Shown piece by piece: positions 1 through 17,243 of a stretch of 44,220 nucleotides of DNA (its first letter is position 1; every line of letters starts with the position of its first letter). The notes below the pieces were generated by a model, which was not told where the DNA came from, searched no databases, and saw only the letters and a program-made list of their open reading frames with translations. Origin of the DNA: Brachionus koreanus (taxonomy: Eukaryota; Rotifera; Eurotatoria; Ploima; Brachionidae); assembly GCA_016987375.1 (NCBI GenBank), contig PJRA01000553.1:53785-98004 (forward strand), given 5' to 3'. The position numbers and the translations under genes are program-made.

Positions 1-3
1 AAC

Positions 4-94
4 AAAAAAAACGAAAAGTCTACTATAGCGGGATTACGTTAGTCTTCCTGCTTTGTCAGTTTAGTAAAACTAAACTTGACCGTAGAATATTAAC

Positions 95-125
<31 letters not shown>

Positions 126-202
126 CGGCCAAATTTTGTATAAATAAATTGACAGAGCAAGCGGACTAAAGTAGTCTCGCTATAGTAGACTTCATTTTTT
201 TT
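4..202. mobile_element. Inverted-repeat element (MITE-like) enclosing a TTA microsatellite
   Basis: The left part (about 4-92) and the reverse complement of the right part (about 125-202) align over most of their length, sharing for example AGTCTACTATAGCG and then TGCT(T/C)TGTCA(G/A)TTTA. Between them lies a run of TTA repeats. This is the layout of a short non-autonomous DNA transposon or foldback element. No target-site duplication can be defined because the left edge meets the window boundary. No coding capacity is visible. Confidence 0.6.
94..124. repeat. (TTA)n microsatellite
   Basis: About ten uninterrupted ATT/TTA units inside the palindromic element. The apparent minus-strand reading frame across it gives a poly-isoleucine run and is not a gene. 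Confidence 0.9.
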
Positions 203-1676
203 ATTTCTACCGACATTATCCAGTCTTTTTTTGAACCGGTTGAATTTATTAGTAAGTTGATCAAACAACAGGAAGAGTTTATATTAAATATATGACAACA
301 TCCAAGACAAGCCGTTTTGCTAATTTCAACAAAAACCAAATTGTCGAATTTAATATTTTTATTTGCTAAATAAATTAGAAATTGGATTATTCTGTGTATA
401 TTAGATTAATAAACCCATATTTCTCTAGTTATAAGCTGTTAAATTCCCACAAAAATTGGTTACATTATAGGTGTTCCATCATTAATTACAGAGATGTCGA
501 GCTTGCTAAGAATTTTTTCCAAACTAAAATTCTTGTCTCATTTCGGAGCTTAGTATTTGAATTAGGGAACTCAGTAAGACTTTATTGTTTTTGTTTTTTT
601 GGCCATAAAAATGGAATTATTTACTTTTAGATTTAGATCATCAATAATGGGTGTTACATAATTAATGGTCAATACATTTTTTTGAAAAGGAAAAACTTTT
701 AACAGGTTCTGAAAGACTCGCTCTTGAAAAAAGGATGAAAAATTATTTAATGTAAATAATGCAAATATTTAATTTGCAGAAAAACATATAACATAAACAT
801 ATAACTTTATCAATCGAGAACTAAAAGGCCAGAAATATAAAAAAAAAATAAAAAAAAATCCTGGTCGTCCAACATAATGAAGCAAAGAATCCAAAAAATT
901 GACAAACAATAGAAAAAGTTTAAGTCAGCAAAAAGTTGGAAGAAAATTCAATGTTCATCATTTTTCCATTAGTCGACAATTAGAATATTAAAGCCTTTTT
1001 TTCGCTTGTCCAAATCAACTGCTATAAATTAAAAGGTTTAAATCAAAGTTTTAAAATCACTGATGTTGGGTGTTAAGACAAAATTGAGATCTATAGCTGA
1101 CAACGGTGCGTTATCTCTATTCAAAAAAAAATTGTTAACAGATAATAAAATAAGTATTAACTAAAAAAAATTTTTTTATTTGGCTTTTACCATTTCTAAG
1201 TTATAAGGGTTTGAATTTTGTGTAACTACTAATGCACCACCGGTTATCAGTTCAAGTTTTGGATATGCTGAGTGATTATATCCCAATTGAGGCAAATATA
1301 TCAGCTGAGTATTGTAATACTTTAAGATTTTCTAATTTTAATTCACTCGGATTTAAACAACAAATCATTTTAATAGTAAAATATCAGGACATTCTAAATT
1401 GAATTAAAATAAATTTAAAAAAATTCTTTTTAAATGATTTTAATAATTTTTTTTGAAAATGGTGCTAGTTTATTTTAAAAATACAAAAAAAACAAATTTT
1501 CCAAGCTTTAATTTTAAGAATAAAAACAAAATTAATGGTAAACTTTTAAAATTAGAAAATATTTTCTTATATTCATGGGAGATTAAAAACTAAATTCAAG
1601 TTTAAGATTTAATAAGCCAACATCTTGGATTTTAATTATATTTGTCTATCCGATTAGAGCATTATGCTCAAGTAGA
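203..1676. other. AT-rich intergenic region downstream of TBC1D23
   Basis: No convincing gene is seen. Short reading frames here lack family resemblance and splice support. The only structure noted is a stretch near 530-582 that resembles part of the last TBC1D23 exon (entered separately). Confidence 0.5.
530..582 (-). pseudogene. Possible decayed copy of part of TBC1D23 exon 10
   Basis: On the minus strand a short open stretch reads SLTEFPNSNTKLRN. The real exon, about 1.4 kb away at 1990-2030 on the same strand, reads GLTEFPNSKNKEYKV. At nucleotide level TTTGAATT(A/T)GGGAACTC(A/T)GTAAGAC is shared. The copy has no good flanking open frame, so it looks like a relic of a local duplication rather than a used exon. 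A chance match in AT-rich DNA remains possible. Confidence 0.3.
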
Positions 1677-8064
<6,388 letters not shown>

Positions 8065-8700
8065 CTATTTTTTTAATTTTTTTTTTCTAAATTATCAAAT
8101 TAGGCAAACTTAAATTTCTTATCACGTTACACGTAAGCATTTAGCAAACGAAAAAAAGAAAGAGTTTAATACAAAAAACAAATTTACTCATAATTAAAAC
8201 AGCATTTAGTTATTAAAATTAAGAACGATATTTCCTGAATCTTGATTAATTTTTAATTTTTTTATTTTTTTTTATATATTTTATTTATTTCAAATTGAAA
8301 AGGTTTAAAAAAATGAAAATTTATGATTATTCATAAAATATTTTATTTGAATGAGTCAAAAATTTGTCTTATTTTGAAATAATTTATTTATTTATTTCTA
8401 GTCTCAAATATAATTAAATAAAGGACATTTTCTTTAGTATATTGAAAATAACAGCATAAAAAAATAAATAAATGAGTCATAATTTTATTAATCTATCAAC
8501 TAGTTTAAACAGTTTGAAGATCAAAATTGATAAAATTTTAACAAAAATTTGGTTAGATACAATTATTTATAGTAGTTAGTAAAAGTTTTGACTATTAATT
8601 ATCTAAAAAAACAAGATTTATACACTAAAAAATAATCTTACTGAAATGATGGCAAATCCAAGTAGTTTTACAAAAATTCAAGAATTAAAAATGAAAATCA
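8065..8700. other. Upstream region of TBC1D23
   Basis: AT-rich, without a recognisable gene. It presumably includes the TBC1D23 promoter and 5' UTR, but no individual element can be named. Confidence 0.5.
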
Positions 8701-8701
8701 A

Positions 8702-8995
8702 CTATAATAATTCACATTCACTAAAAATCACCATTCCCCAAAGTTCAATTGTCCAATTCAATCTTTCTTTGCACCATTTTAATCCTTTAGCAATTCGATC
8801 TGATACCGTTAGCAATGGCTTTTTCAGAGCTGTGTAAGTTCCTATTACTTTACTAGTTAGAAATCGCCCTACTGTTTCTCTACTTACCTTAACATTTTTA
8901 AACTTAGAATTAAAATCAGAGACCAACTTCTTATTACTTATTGTAGGATTTTTTCTTACATGTATAAATAAACTATTTTGGTCAATAATTATCAA
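8702..8995 (-). pseudogene. Tc1/mariner-type transposase fragment (DNA-binding half)
   Basis: A 97-codon open frame matches the helix-turn-helix half of Tc1-like transposases: KNPTISNKKLVSDFNSKF, VSRETVGRFLTSKV, and then the linker pattern AKGLKWCKERLNWTIELWG, which in intact enzymes leads to the first catalytic Asp (W..V.W(S/T)DE). Here the frame ends after GMVIFSECELL, so the catalytic Asp motif is altered and the DDE domain is missing. No terminal repeats were found close by. Confidence 0.7.
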
Positions 8996-9120
8996 AATTA
9001 TTTATTTTTATATATAAAGTGCTATTTTTTGTTAACAATTCTCCTCTTAAAATTCAGTATTCTGAATTTTTACGAAATTTTTTAAGAGTTAAATTTTTTC
9101 AAACTTTTATCAGATATTTT

Positions 9121-9364
9121 ATAAGAAAAAACCTATAACGTAAAATGGGGTAATTATAAATGTAGTTAATTTGGTTGAGAAATTTTTTTTTCAAAGTTAG
9201 AGCTCCAAACCAAAAAATTCTTATTCTAAGACTTCTTTTTTGGATCAGACTTTTATTTTCTTCTTTTATTCTTGGAAAGGTCAAAAGTTGAAAAACAAAA
9301 TTTCGTAACCAAATTAACCACATTTATAATTATCCCATTTTACGTTATCGGTTTTTTCTCTGTA
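9121..9364. mobile_element. Palindromic MITE with long terminal inverted repeats (about 70 bp)
   Basis: The left arm (9121-9190) and the reverse complement of the right arm (9291-9364) are nearly identical: AGAAAAAACC(T/G)ATAACG, TAAAATGGG(G/A)TAATTATA and then AATGT(A/G)GTTAATTTGGTT. TA lies at both outer edges, which would suit a Tc1/mariner-type target duplication, consistent with the Tc1 fragment just upstream. The middle of about 100 bp has no coding potential. Confidence 0.75.
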
Positions 9365-9404
9365 GATATTTTTCAAAATTTTTTTTTTCATCAAAAACAG
9401 TTTA

Positions 9405-9830
9405 AGGTGAAAGAAAGCCAGGGATAAATGTGAGAAATACGCTGATGATACTAAAGTTTTATCTATAATTAAAAGTGCAAAGACAACTTATTCCTTCAAA
9501 AATAGATATTTGAGACTAGTCGTTTACTTGGTCCTTGGATTTAAATTTCGAAAAATTCAGTAAAATGCATGATTCTCATTTCCCTCATTTAATTATACCA
9601 TTTATTGCAGATAAAGCACAAAGAAATTAGCAAAAACAACTATTGAAAAGGATCTAGGTATTTTTAAGTCAGAATCAAAATTTGAAATGGAGAAACCAAA
9701 TAAAATATTGTACCAATCCTGGAAACCGTATTTGGTTATTTTAACTCCAAGTTTTTTATGTTGATAGCACAATTTGAGAAGGCATAGTAAATAAATTGCT
9801 GGAGAAGAAGTGAAAAAATGCATGTAACGA
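9405..9830 (+). pseudogene. Non-LTR retrotransposon (LINE) reverse transcriptase remnant
   Basis: At 9438 the plus strand reads YADDTKVLSIIKSAK, the catalytic YADD box of LINE reverse transcriptases. About 200 bases further the same frame reads LAKTTIEKDLGIF, the conserved T.EKDLG motif that follows at roughly the right distance in CR1/Jockey-like elements. Between them another frame gives LTWSLDLNFEKFSK, like the W....L.FN..K motif. The frame is broken by stops and shifts, so this is a dead fragment. The clade is not certain. Confidence 0.65.
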
Positions 9831-10361
9831 TATCATTTCTTAATCAACACAGTAGTTAATAACTGATATATTCTGCCTCAAAACATTGTTAATTTTGTAT
9901 CAATTAACAATTTCAAAAATAATTAAGACAAATTGTTCAGGAAACAGTCGAATTTACTGTCATAGCTTCAAAGAAGCTTTACCCGAAATTGTCGCAGTAT
10001 TTATATACTAATTCTACCACTTTCATCTCAAGTTTTTCTTATCAAAGTTACACAATGGTCGATGTTGTATCAATCATTCAGACTGTTGTCATACATGATT
10101 TCATGTCTTCTTAAACTTATTGTTTAACATGTCAAAGATTTTTTTCAATATAACTAATATTTGAATTTAAAATTTTTAATAACTCAATAATTAAATAAAT
10201 AAAAATAAATTAGCGAAAAATGGTTGACATGTTAGTTAAATTTCAGCAAAAATTCCAAGATAATGCTATTTTTTTTTAAATATCAAAGATAATAGAAAAA
10301 ATTATGTTCGGTTTTTTGATTAAATATTATTTTTAGGAAGAGTTTAAAATTATTAAAAAAT
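9831..10361. other. Intergenic region downstream of the NAGA-like gene
   Basis: AT-rich; it may include further decayed LINE 3' sequence, but nothing recognisable remains. Confidence 0.45.
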
Positions 10362-11729
10362 TTAATTTTTAAATAATGTTGACTTTGATTTTGGCTTTTG
10401 TTCGAAATTTGCTGATTCAGCCCAACAAGCAAAGACACTACCTGATGGTTCAACTCTAACTTTCAGCAAATCTCCTTTTTTGAATTGTCCTACTAATTGT
10501 CCGGTAAAAGTTTCAAATATATTATATATTTCTGATTTATTCAATCCTAATTCTGTAAGTGGAACATTTATTACAGCAGGAGTACCATAAGGCAATGGAT
10601 AAAAAAATACAAACGCTGTTTTATCATTTTCTAAAGTTTTTTTCCATATTTCAACATTGTTTACAACTAAAAATCGTTTTCCCATAATTCCCAATTTATC
10701 TTGATTTATAGCAATAAGATTTTTATTAAGTAAAATCTCTGAATGCCAAGGCTTAATTTCCCTTAAATCGACAGACATTATCAATGGAGCTGACATTATA
10801 GACCAAATAGCCATTTGTGCCCGCGATTGACCATAACTAAGACCATAATTTCCAATAATTAGCATGTCCGGATCGTTCCAAGAACCTGGTCCATGCACCA
10901 ATGATAAATTATCTTGTTTTGAAGCAAACCATTGAATTATATCATTTAAACTTCCAAAATTGTCATCGATATCATCATAGTTACGCCATAAATTACAGTA
11001 TTCCGCAATTTTTGTATAATTAGGCTGAATTGTTCCTTCTTGATAAGCTGGCCAGGAACAAGAATAAACAATTTGTCTGTTTGTTTTATTAAGATAATGT
11101 CCCATTAAAGGATAGCCTTCATCCATTTCATGAATGTCAGCATAGCACCCATCTAATTTTAAATAGTCAACAGTCCATTCAGCAAATGTTTCAGCGTCTA
11201 GTTCCAAGTGATCAATTGAACCTTTAAATTTAAGTTATTCAACTGTTTTATGAATATTTGTAAATTTTAACCAGGATATCCTCCACAAGTCAGAGTACCA
11301 TAGTCTTCGTAGATTCCAAATTTTAAACCTTTAGAATGAACATAATCGGCCAAAGCACGTATGCCGTTCGGAAATCTGACAGGGTCTGGCTGCAAACGGT
11401 TATCTTTATCACGTTTAGTTGCCAGCCAGCAATCATCAACAATGATATAATTATATCCTGCTTCTAAGTATCCATCATCAGCCATTCTATCGGCCATTTC
11501 TCGTATCAGTTTTTCACTTAAAATACACTAATTTTTTTTTGAATTTAAACGCAGAATCTTTAAAATACCTAATACAACTATCAGGAAAATTTTGACAATC
11601 AGTTACGCATCTAAATCTCTGCCAAGTCATCCATCCCATAGGTGGTGTTCTAGCCAAACCATTTTCAAGTGAATAAATGTACGTAATTTGAAATAAAAAG
11701 ATAAAAATTGTCAAAAATTTTAGTACCAT
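10362..11729 (-). CDS. NAGA: Alpha-N-acetylgalactosaminidase / alpha-galactosidase (GH27)
   Basis: A lysosomal glycosidase that removes terminal alpha-linked GalNAc (or galactose) from glycolipids and glycoproteins. Three exons on the minus strand, 11569-11729, 11272-11516 and 10362-11221, join to 421 codons (human NAGA 411, GLA 429). Residues 1-20 form a hydrophobic signal peptide followed by [13 protein letters not shown], the usual mature start. DDCW is at 81-84. The nucleophile is D159 in LKLDGCY and the acid/base is D219 in RNYDDI. The residues that recognise the C2 substituent are S191 and A194 in YSCSWPAY; this Ser/Ala pair marks NAGA, where galactosidase has Glu/Leu. [10 protein letters not shown] and YGQSRAQMA also resemble NAGA more than GLA. 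Assignment to GH27 is very secure; the GalNAc preference is inferred from two residues. Confidence 0.93.
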
Positions 11730-14700
11730 TTTTTTATAATTTATCTAAATTTTCTGTTCTAACTTTTTTCAACCAGTATTTATAATTTGTTTTATCTAAA
11801 GTTCTTAACCTAGATAGCTTGTTGTTGAGCAAAGAAATTTTATAAAATCACTTTGAGATTCTGGTCAATTTAATTTAATAGTGTTAGGTGACAACACTAG
11901 ACTCATCATAGCACAATGACAATTGTGTACAAGTTCACTGATAAGATAATTTTTCATTTTGTATTAGAATCATTCTGATTATTTATTTTATGAGAGTTCA
12001 TTTAAACTCTTAAAATTTTAATGGTAATTTATAAGTAATATACAGTTAAGAACAATATATCACATGATTTGAATAAATTCTTGGATATTTATAAATAAAA
12101 AATATTAATTTCATATTTAAATATTATTAGAGATATTTTTTTTCAATTTTTAAATTAAAAATGTAATTTGGTTTTGCTCAAAATAGTATCAAAATTTTTA
12201 ATTGATTTGTACGTTTGTACTTATGGTTTAATAAGTAAACCAAAGTTATTTTATATAAAATTTTATTAAATAAAAAAAAACATTTTTAATTTAACTATTT
12301 TGAGTTAGATAAATTTAAATTAATTTTTGGTTAAACGAAATATTTTATTTTACCATTTTCTTTTTGAAAGCTTTTTGCAAGGCTGGTATTTTCGATATTT
12401 TAAACTATGTCCTCAAATAAGGCGAAATAGAGATTTGAGATCAGTTAACTTAATCAAATAAAATTTTTTGTAATTTTCGTAATTAGGAAGTTTAGGGATG
12501 ATCTTTCTTGATCTTTGTTGCTAGTTTTTTCTTTATGAAAAAAAGTGGTAAAACGTAATCCCTAAAATATTTTTAATAAAATTCTTAATTTGATTGCAAA
12601 CAATATTTTTACTGAGCAAAAATTAATAATAAAATTCTGTTAATTTAATCAAAATTAAATACAAATATTTTGCTTAAATTTTTTATCTAAACTGACAAAC
12701 TGAAAAAAATTCAAGTGGTTAGGAAATTTTAGAATTTAAAGTTAAATTTTTTAAATTATTGTATTTTCGCTTATGCAAAATCAAACTAACAAAATAACTC
12801 TATACATTATACAACTTTATAATTTTAAATTTAAATTCAATTCATCGCAATAATTGGCGTTAATTTTTTAAATAAACATTTCTGTTATCAAGCTTCATAT
12901 GATTTAAAAGAATTATTCAAAAAACAAGAATTTGTCTGATTTTTAGAGCAAAATTTAAAGATTAACTAATCTATAAAATTTCAATTAATAAGAAATTTTT
13001 ATCTTTTAGAAAAAAAAGGAAATTTATATAAACAAATATCTAAAATCAGTTTTATTTTCTCAAAATCTGACAAACATGTACTTATAAAACAATAAAAATA
13101 AACAACAAAATTTACTTAAAAAATAGATTTTTTAAACACATACAAAATTTTTTAACTTATTTATACCATTTTTTATCAAAAATAATTAACTAAAACTTAA
13201 CAGATCTTAAGATTTATCTAAATAAAAATATATCTTGCCAAAACATTCTATTTTTACTTATTCTTTCCTTTTCATTTTATATACAATGAATCAGAGTAAA
13301 AAATGATGTTCAATTTTTATCGTTTCCTCAATTTTGCTTTTTATTTCAATTGTATATTTCTATTCTAGAGGACCTTTGAACTAAAAAAACATATGTAACT
13401 TAATTCTTTAATTATCAATTTTATTATATTTTGTTTCATTTTAGTAGCTTTATTTGCTTATTTTAGATATTTCTACGATAAATATTTTCAATGTAAGATT
13501 AGTGTGTCTATAAATTAAAGATACTTCTAAATAACTGTCAATTTTAAGATAAAATTAAGACGGAAGTTAAATTAATAAATAAAAATCTCATTTTTTTTTC
13601 AATAACTTAATATCATTAAATAAATAAATAAGAGCTTGGTGAAATTTAGTAAAATAGAACCGAACAAAATGTTAAAAATTCTTATAACTTCTTTTAAAAA
13701 TTAAAAGCAACATGGTGCAACATTCAAAGTTGCACAATTATGAAAAATCAACCCTAACTATGCAAACTTAGCATAATTTAAATTTGGACAAATTTGGCTT
13801 TAGTGAATTTTGCAGAGACTTTGCACATCATTAGCAGACTGACTTTTGGAGCAACTAAGTATGTAGCTCTTTGTTGCATCTACATAACTAATTAAAAGCT
13901 TTCAGAAAAAAGTCTAATATCAATGATTTTTGTTCTATTTTTTTATTTTGTGCCAAATTTCACAAAACTAAAATAAGCTATTTATTAAAAAAAATTAATT
14001 TTAAGAATTCTAAGAATTAACAGTATGCATTGTTTATTAATTACCCATTATTAATCTGATTAATAAAATCTATTTAAATCTATTTTCGCATTTTTCAACT
14101 AATTTTATTTCATAAAATAAAACTGGTTAAATAAAAATTCAAAAATATCAAAATTTTGAATATGTCAAGTATTATTGTATTGAATTCTTTTTTGGTTTAA
14201 AAGCTTCAATTTCTTTGAATGCATTTTCAATAGTCCTAAAACAATTCTAAAGATCAAATAAATTAACCAAGAATTTTTTGCTTAAATATTTACAAATTTA
14301 TGGTTTAAATTTTAATTAGAATCTTTTAAAAACTTTACTAATTATTTGTTATCCAAAAGATTAAAATCATTAGTAACTCCAAAATTAATAAATAAATCTC
14401 GGTTTTGTTTAAAGTATAAACAAATCACGACGAGCATTTCTAATAAACGCGAGGATTTCTAAATTTATTGACAAACGATGAATTTTTTCTTTCTCTAAGA
14501 AAAATGGAAAAATATTCTTTGTTTTGAGTTTTATCAGCTAGTTTTGACAAATTGTGATGAAAAGTTAAAACAAATTAATTAGGAAGTAAAATAAAACTAC
14601 CAAGATTATGGATTTAGCCTAGATACTTTAAATATTTTTAATCTTAATGTTAATTTTATACTAGAGATTAAAATTCTTGCATAGAACTAAGATATTTTCT

Positions 14701-14792
14701 TTAAAATTAGCGAAAAAAATTATTTCCTTATCAATTAATTAAGCTAATAAAAGCATATATTCTTTATTTTCTAATTTCAGAATAAATAAAAT
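11730..14792. other. 3-kb AT-rich intergenic region
   Basis: Lies between the divergent NAGA-like gene and the tetraspanin gene, so it should contain both promoters. No open frame, RNA gene or well-bounded repeat was recognised. A TTCTAATTTCAG sequence ends 10 bases before the tetraspanin ATG-bearing segment (at 14780) and could be the acceptor of a 5' UTR intron or a trans-splice site. Confidence 0.5.
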
Positions 14793-15700
14793 ATGCTACG
14801 GATTCAAACAAAAAGAAAACCTACCCTTAAATTAACAAATGGAATGCGAACAGTCAAATTTGCCTTGTTCTTGTTCAGCTTAATATTTTTTGTAGATTAA
14901 AATTAAAGAAAAATAAAATTAAGAAAAAATTAAATCTTAATTATTTAAAGGCTTTTGGTCTAAAATTAGTTGTTGTTGGTTCTATTCTTAATGTTCAGTT
15001 CAAAGAGTATCTAGATTTTCAGGGTAAAACATCAATTTCTCATGGAGCTATTTTCATCATCAGTTTTGGCATAATTGTAACACTAGTTTCATTTTTTGGC
15101 TGGAGTGGATCGTTACGCGAGAGCAGATGCATGATTTTAACAGTAATAAATATTAAGTGCATTTTTTTTAATCAATTAGTTAAAAATGTTTCATTTAGTT
15201 TTCTACATTCTTAGTGATTACATTTTTTTGTGAAATGATATTAATATTTGTTGGTTTTGCGTTTAAAGAAACGATGTTTTCAATGCTTCAAGAGGAAATG
15301 ATAAAATCAATTAATTCTACTCAGCCTGGAATTATGAAAACCTGGACTGTAATTCAGAGAGAAGTAAATTAATTTTGAAAAAAAAAATCAAAATTAAAAA
15401 AAATTTATATAATAAAAATTAAAAAAGTTCGAATGTTGTGGTTTTGATGGGCCAGATGATTGGCAAAAGAGAGGAACATTTATGCCTGCAAGCTGCTGTC
15501 CAAAAGATCTTGCTTGTCCAAGTGAAGATAATCCACTTTATGGAAGTGGGTGTTTTGAATCGTTAGCCAAATGGACTTCTGATAACCTTTCAATATTGGG
15601 TGGACTTCTTCTAGTTATTTCAGTTTTTCAAATATTTGGAACAACTTTTTCATGTTTATTAGCCAAAAGCATCAAACAGGGCTATGACATTGTTGATTAA
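14793..15700 (+). CDS. Tetraspanin family membrane protein
   Basis: A four-pass plasma-membrane organiser protein. Four exons, 14793-14891, 14951-15142, 15199-15363 and 15428-15700, all with GT/AG borders, join to 242 codons, a normal tetraspanin length. TM1 begins at VKFALFLFSLIFF. TM2 includes GAIFIISFGIIVTLVSFFG and is followed by RESRCM. TM3 is FLVITFFCEMILIFVGFAF. The large extracellular loop has the diagnostic CCG (FECCGFDG), the PASC motif in MPASCCP, and a further Cys in GSGCFE. TM4 is ILGGLLLVISVFQIFGTTF. The C-terminal tail is short (KSIKQGYDIVD). The start at MLRIQTKRKP is the first ATG and gives a basic cytoplasmic N-terminus. The subfamily (CD9, CD63, other) cannot be told reliably. 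Confidence 0.9.
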
Positions 15701-16089
15701 TATCAATTAAAATTTTAAATAGTGAGCTTGAGAAATCTAAGTATTAGAAAGCACGAGAACTGAAAAGATTGATTAATATTTTAACGAATTTATTTATTTT
15801 GGCTTCTCAAATAAAATTCAGAAACTATAGTTACATTGTTTATACATTTTCAATTCAAGCTGAAAAATACGGAATAAATTTCATCATATCTAAATAATCA
15901 TTAAACAGTAACTAATTGAAGAAACAAAAATTTAATTTGAGAATTTTCTAGTTTGTTTTTATTATTTTAAATTTTTATTAAATAAAATTATTTTGATTAA
16001 AATTACTTTTTAAATAGAAACAGTTAAACATTATAAAAGTTAACTAAAACACTTGTTAAGGAAAAAAACTTAATAGGGTAAATAAAATA
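15701..16089. other. Short intergenic region
   Basis: Contains AATAAA-type sequence near 15810 that could serve the tetraspanin mRNA 3' end. Otherwise nothing recognised. Confidence 0.45.
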
Positions 16090-16506
16090 ATGGATCAAAT
16101 GCATGACCGTAATTTTGAGTTCGACTATGGTCCTCGTGGTCAAAACAATGCCGAAATTAAAAAAAGAGAAATGTTCGATTTGATAGACACATTTTCTAAA
16201 CCTCATGTACCAAATTTTGTACAACAATCAAATATTAAAAACAATAATTTAACGAGTGAAAGTATTGAAAGCTACAAAAAGCCTCAACAGAAAGGTGAGA
16301 CTTATTGGAACGACTGGTTTGGTCGACCTGGAGCTGGAGCACCATCATGGACAACTTATAAGCAAAATTTAGACAAAATGTTAGAACCAACTTCAAAAGA
16401 TTTATTCTATCACAATCAACCAAATATTCCAACAGTTTATGCCCATTCGAACAAAAGTCCAAGAAAGCCAAAAAGCAATCATTATAACAATTATGAATTA
16501 GTGTGA
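16090..16506 (+). CDS. Uncharacterised 138-residue protein with a WFGRPGAGAP motif
   Basis: An uninterrupted frame from ATG to TGA with no introns. I do not recognise the family with certainty. The protein is hydrophilic, has no signal peptide or membrane segment, and carries a central conserved-looking block YWNDWFGRPGAGAPSWTTYK (residues about 72-91) followed by QNLDKML. A (F/W)GRPGxGAP pattern occurs in several small uncharacterised animal proteins, which supports a real gene. The C-terminus is rich in Asn, Pro and Lys. The composition is less AT-driven than random frames here (many Gly, Pro and Trp codons). A poly(A)-like ATAAATGAAAAATAAAG lies about 40 bp after the stop. The function is unknown. 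Confidence 0.7.
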   Translation: MDQMHDRNFEFDYGPRGQNNAEIKKREMFDLIDTFSKPHVPNFVQQSNIKNNNLTSESIESYKKPQQKGETYWNDWFGRPGAGAPSWTTYKQNLDKMLEPTSKDLFYHNQPNIPTVYAHSNKSPRKPKSNHYNNYELV

Positions 16507-17243
16507 ATATATGTATTTAACTAAAATTTTTCAATATTTTCTCAAACGAATAAATGAAAAATAAAGAAAGTGGTTTTAATTTTGGTAACTAAATAAGAAA
16601 AAAAATAAGAATTTTTTTTAAAAAGTAGCGTCGACTTTTATTAAAGGTTATTTGAACCATAAAAATATTCAAAAAAATTTTAAATTTTAATAAGCCATTT
16701 AAATATGAATTATGGTTTTAATGATATCTATTTTACAGCTTTGTTATGTTAACCAAAGATTTTTGCATTTTGCATTTCTAGTTTTCTATAAAAATTTTTC
16801 GACTTTTATAAAAACAATTAAATTAAATTTTTTAATTTAGAATTTTAATATTTCAAATATGGAATGGAACTATTTTAAATGCTTATTTTTTGGAATCTAA
16901 CTGATGTTAATAATTTTCAATTGATAAAACTATCATTATAGGTAGTATAAAAGATAGTAACTTTAACATAAAAGAAGAGTTTTTCCCTTTGATTTTCTAA
17001 CATATAAATAGTTAGACAAAAAATGTCAATCTTCAATTTACATATTTACTTCGTCACTTTTCCTTAACATATCCAAAGCAGTCCTATCTGCTTTAAAAAT
17101 ATTTTTAAATTTAGAATTTCAATATTTCAAATAGGCAAAATTCAAAACGAAATAGAATAATAGAGATTAAAATTTTATTTAACAAAATTCTTTTTTTAAA
17201 TAAATAAAAAAATGCACAAACCGACTTAAATATAAAATAAGAT
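16507..17243. other. Intergenic region between convergent genes
   Basis: AT-rich 3'-flanking sequence of the 138-residue protein gene and of UBE2G2. No feature beyond possible polyadenylation signals. Confidence 0.5.

Noticed and set aside
382..630. 82-codon plus-strand frame
   Set aside because: Composition is that of random AT-rich DNA; the only similarity found here is on the opposite strand (TBC1D23-like).
9602..9823. 73-codon minus-strand frame
   Set aside because: It is antisense to the LINE reverse transcriptase remnant.
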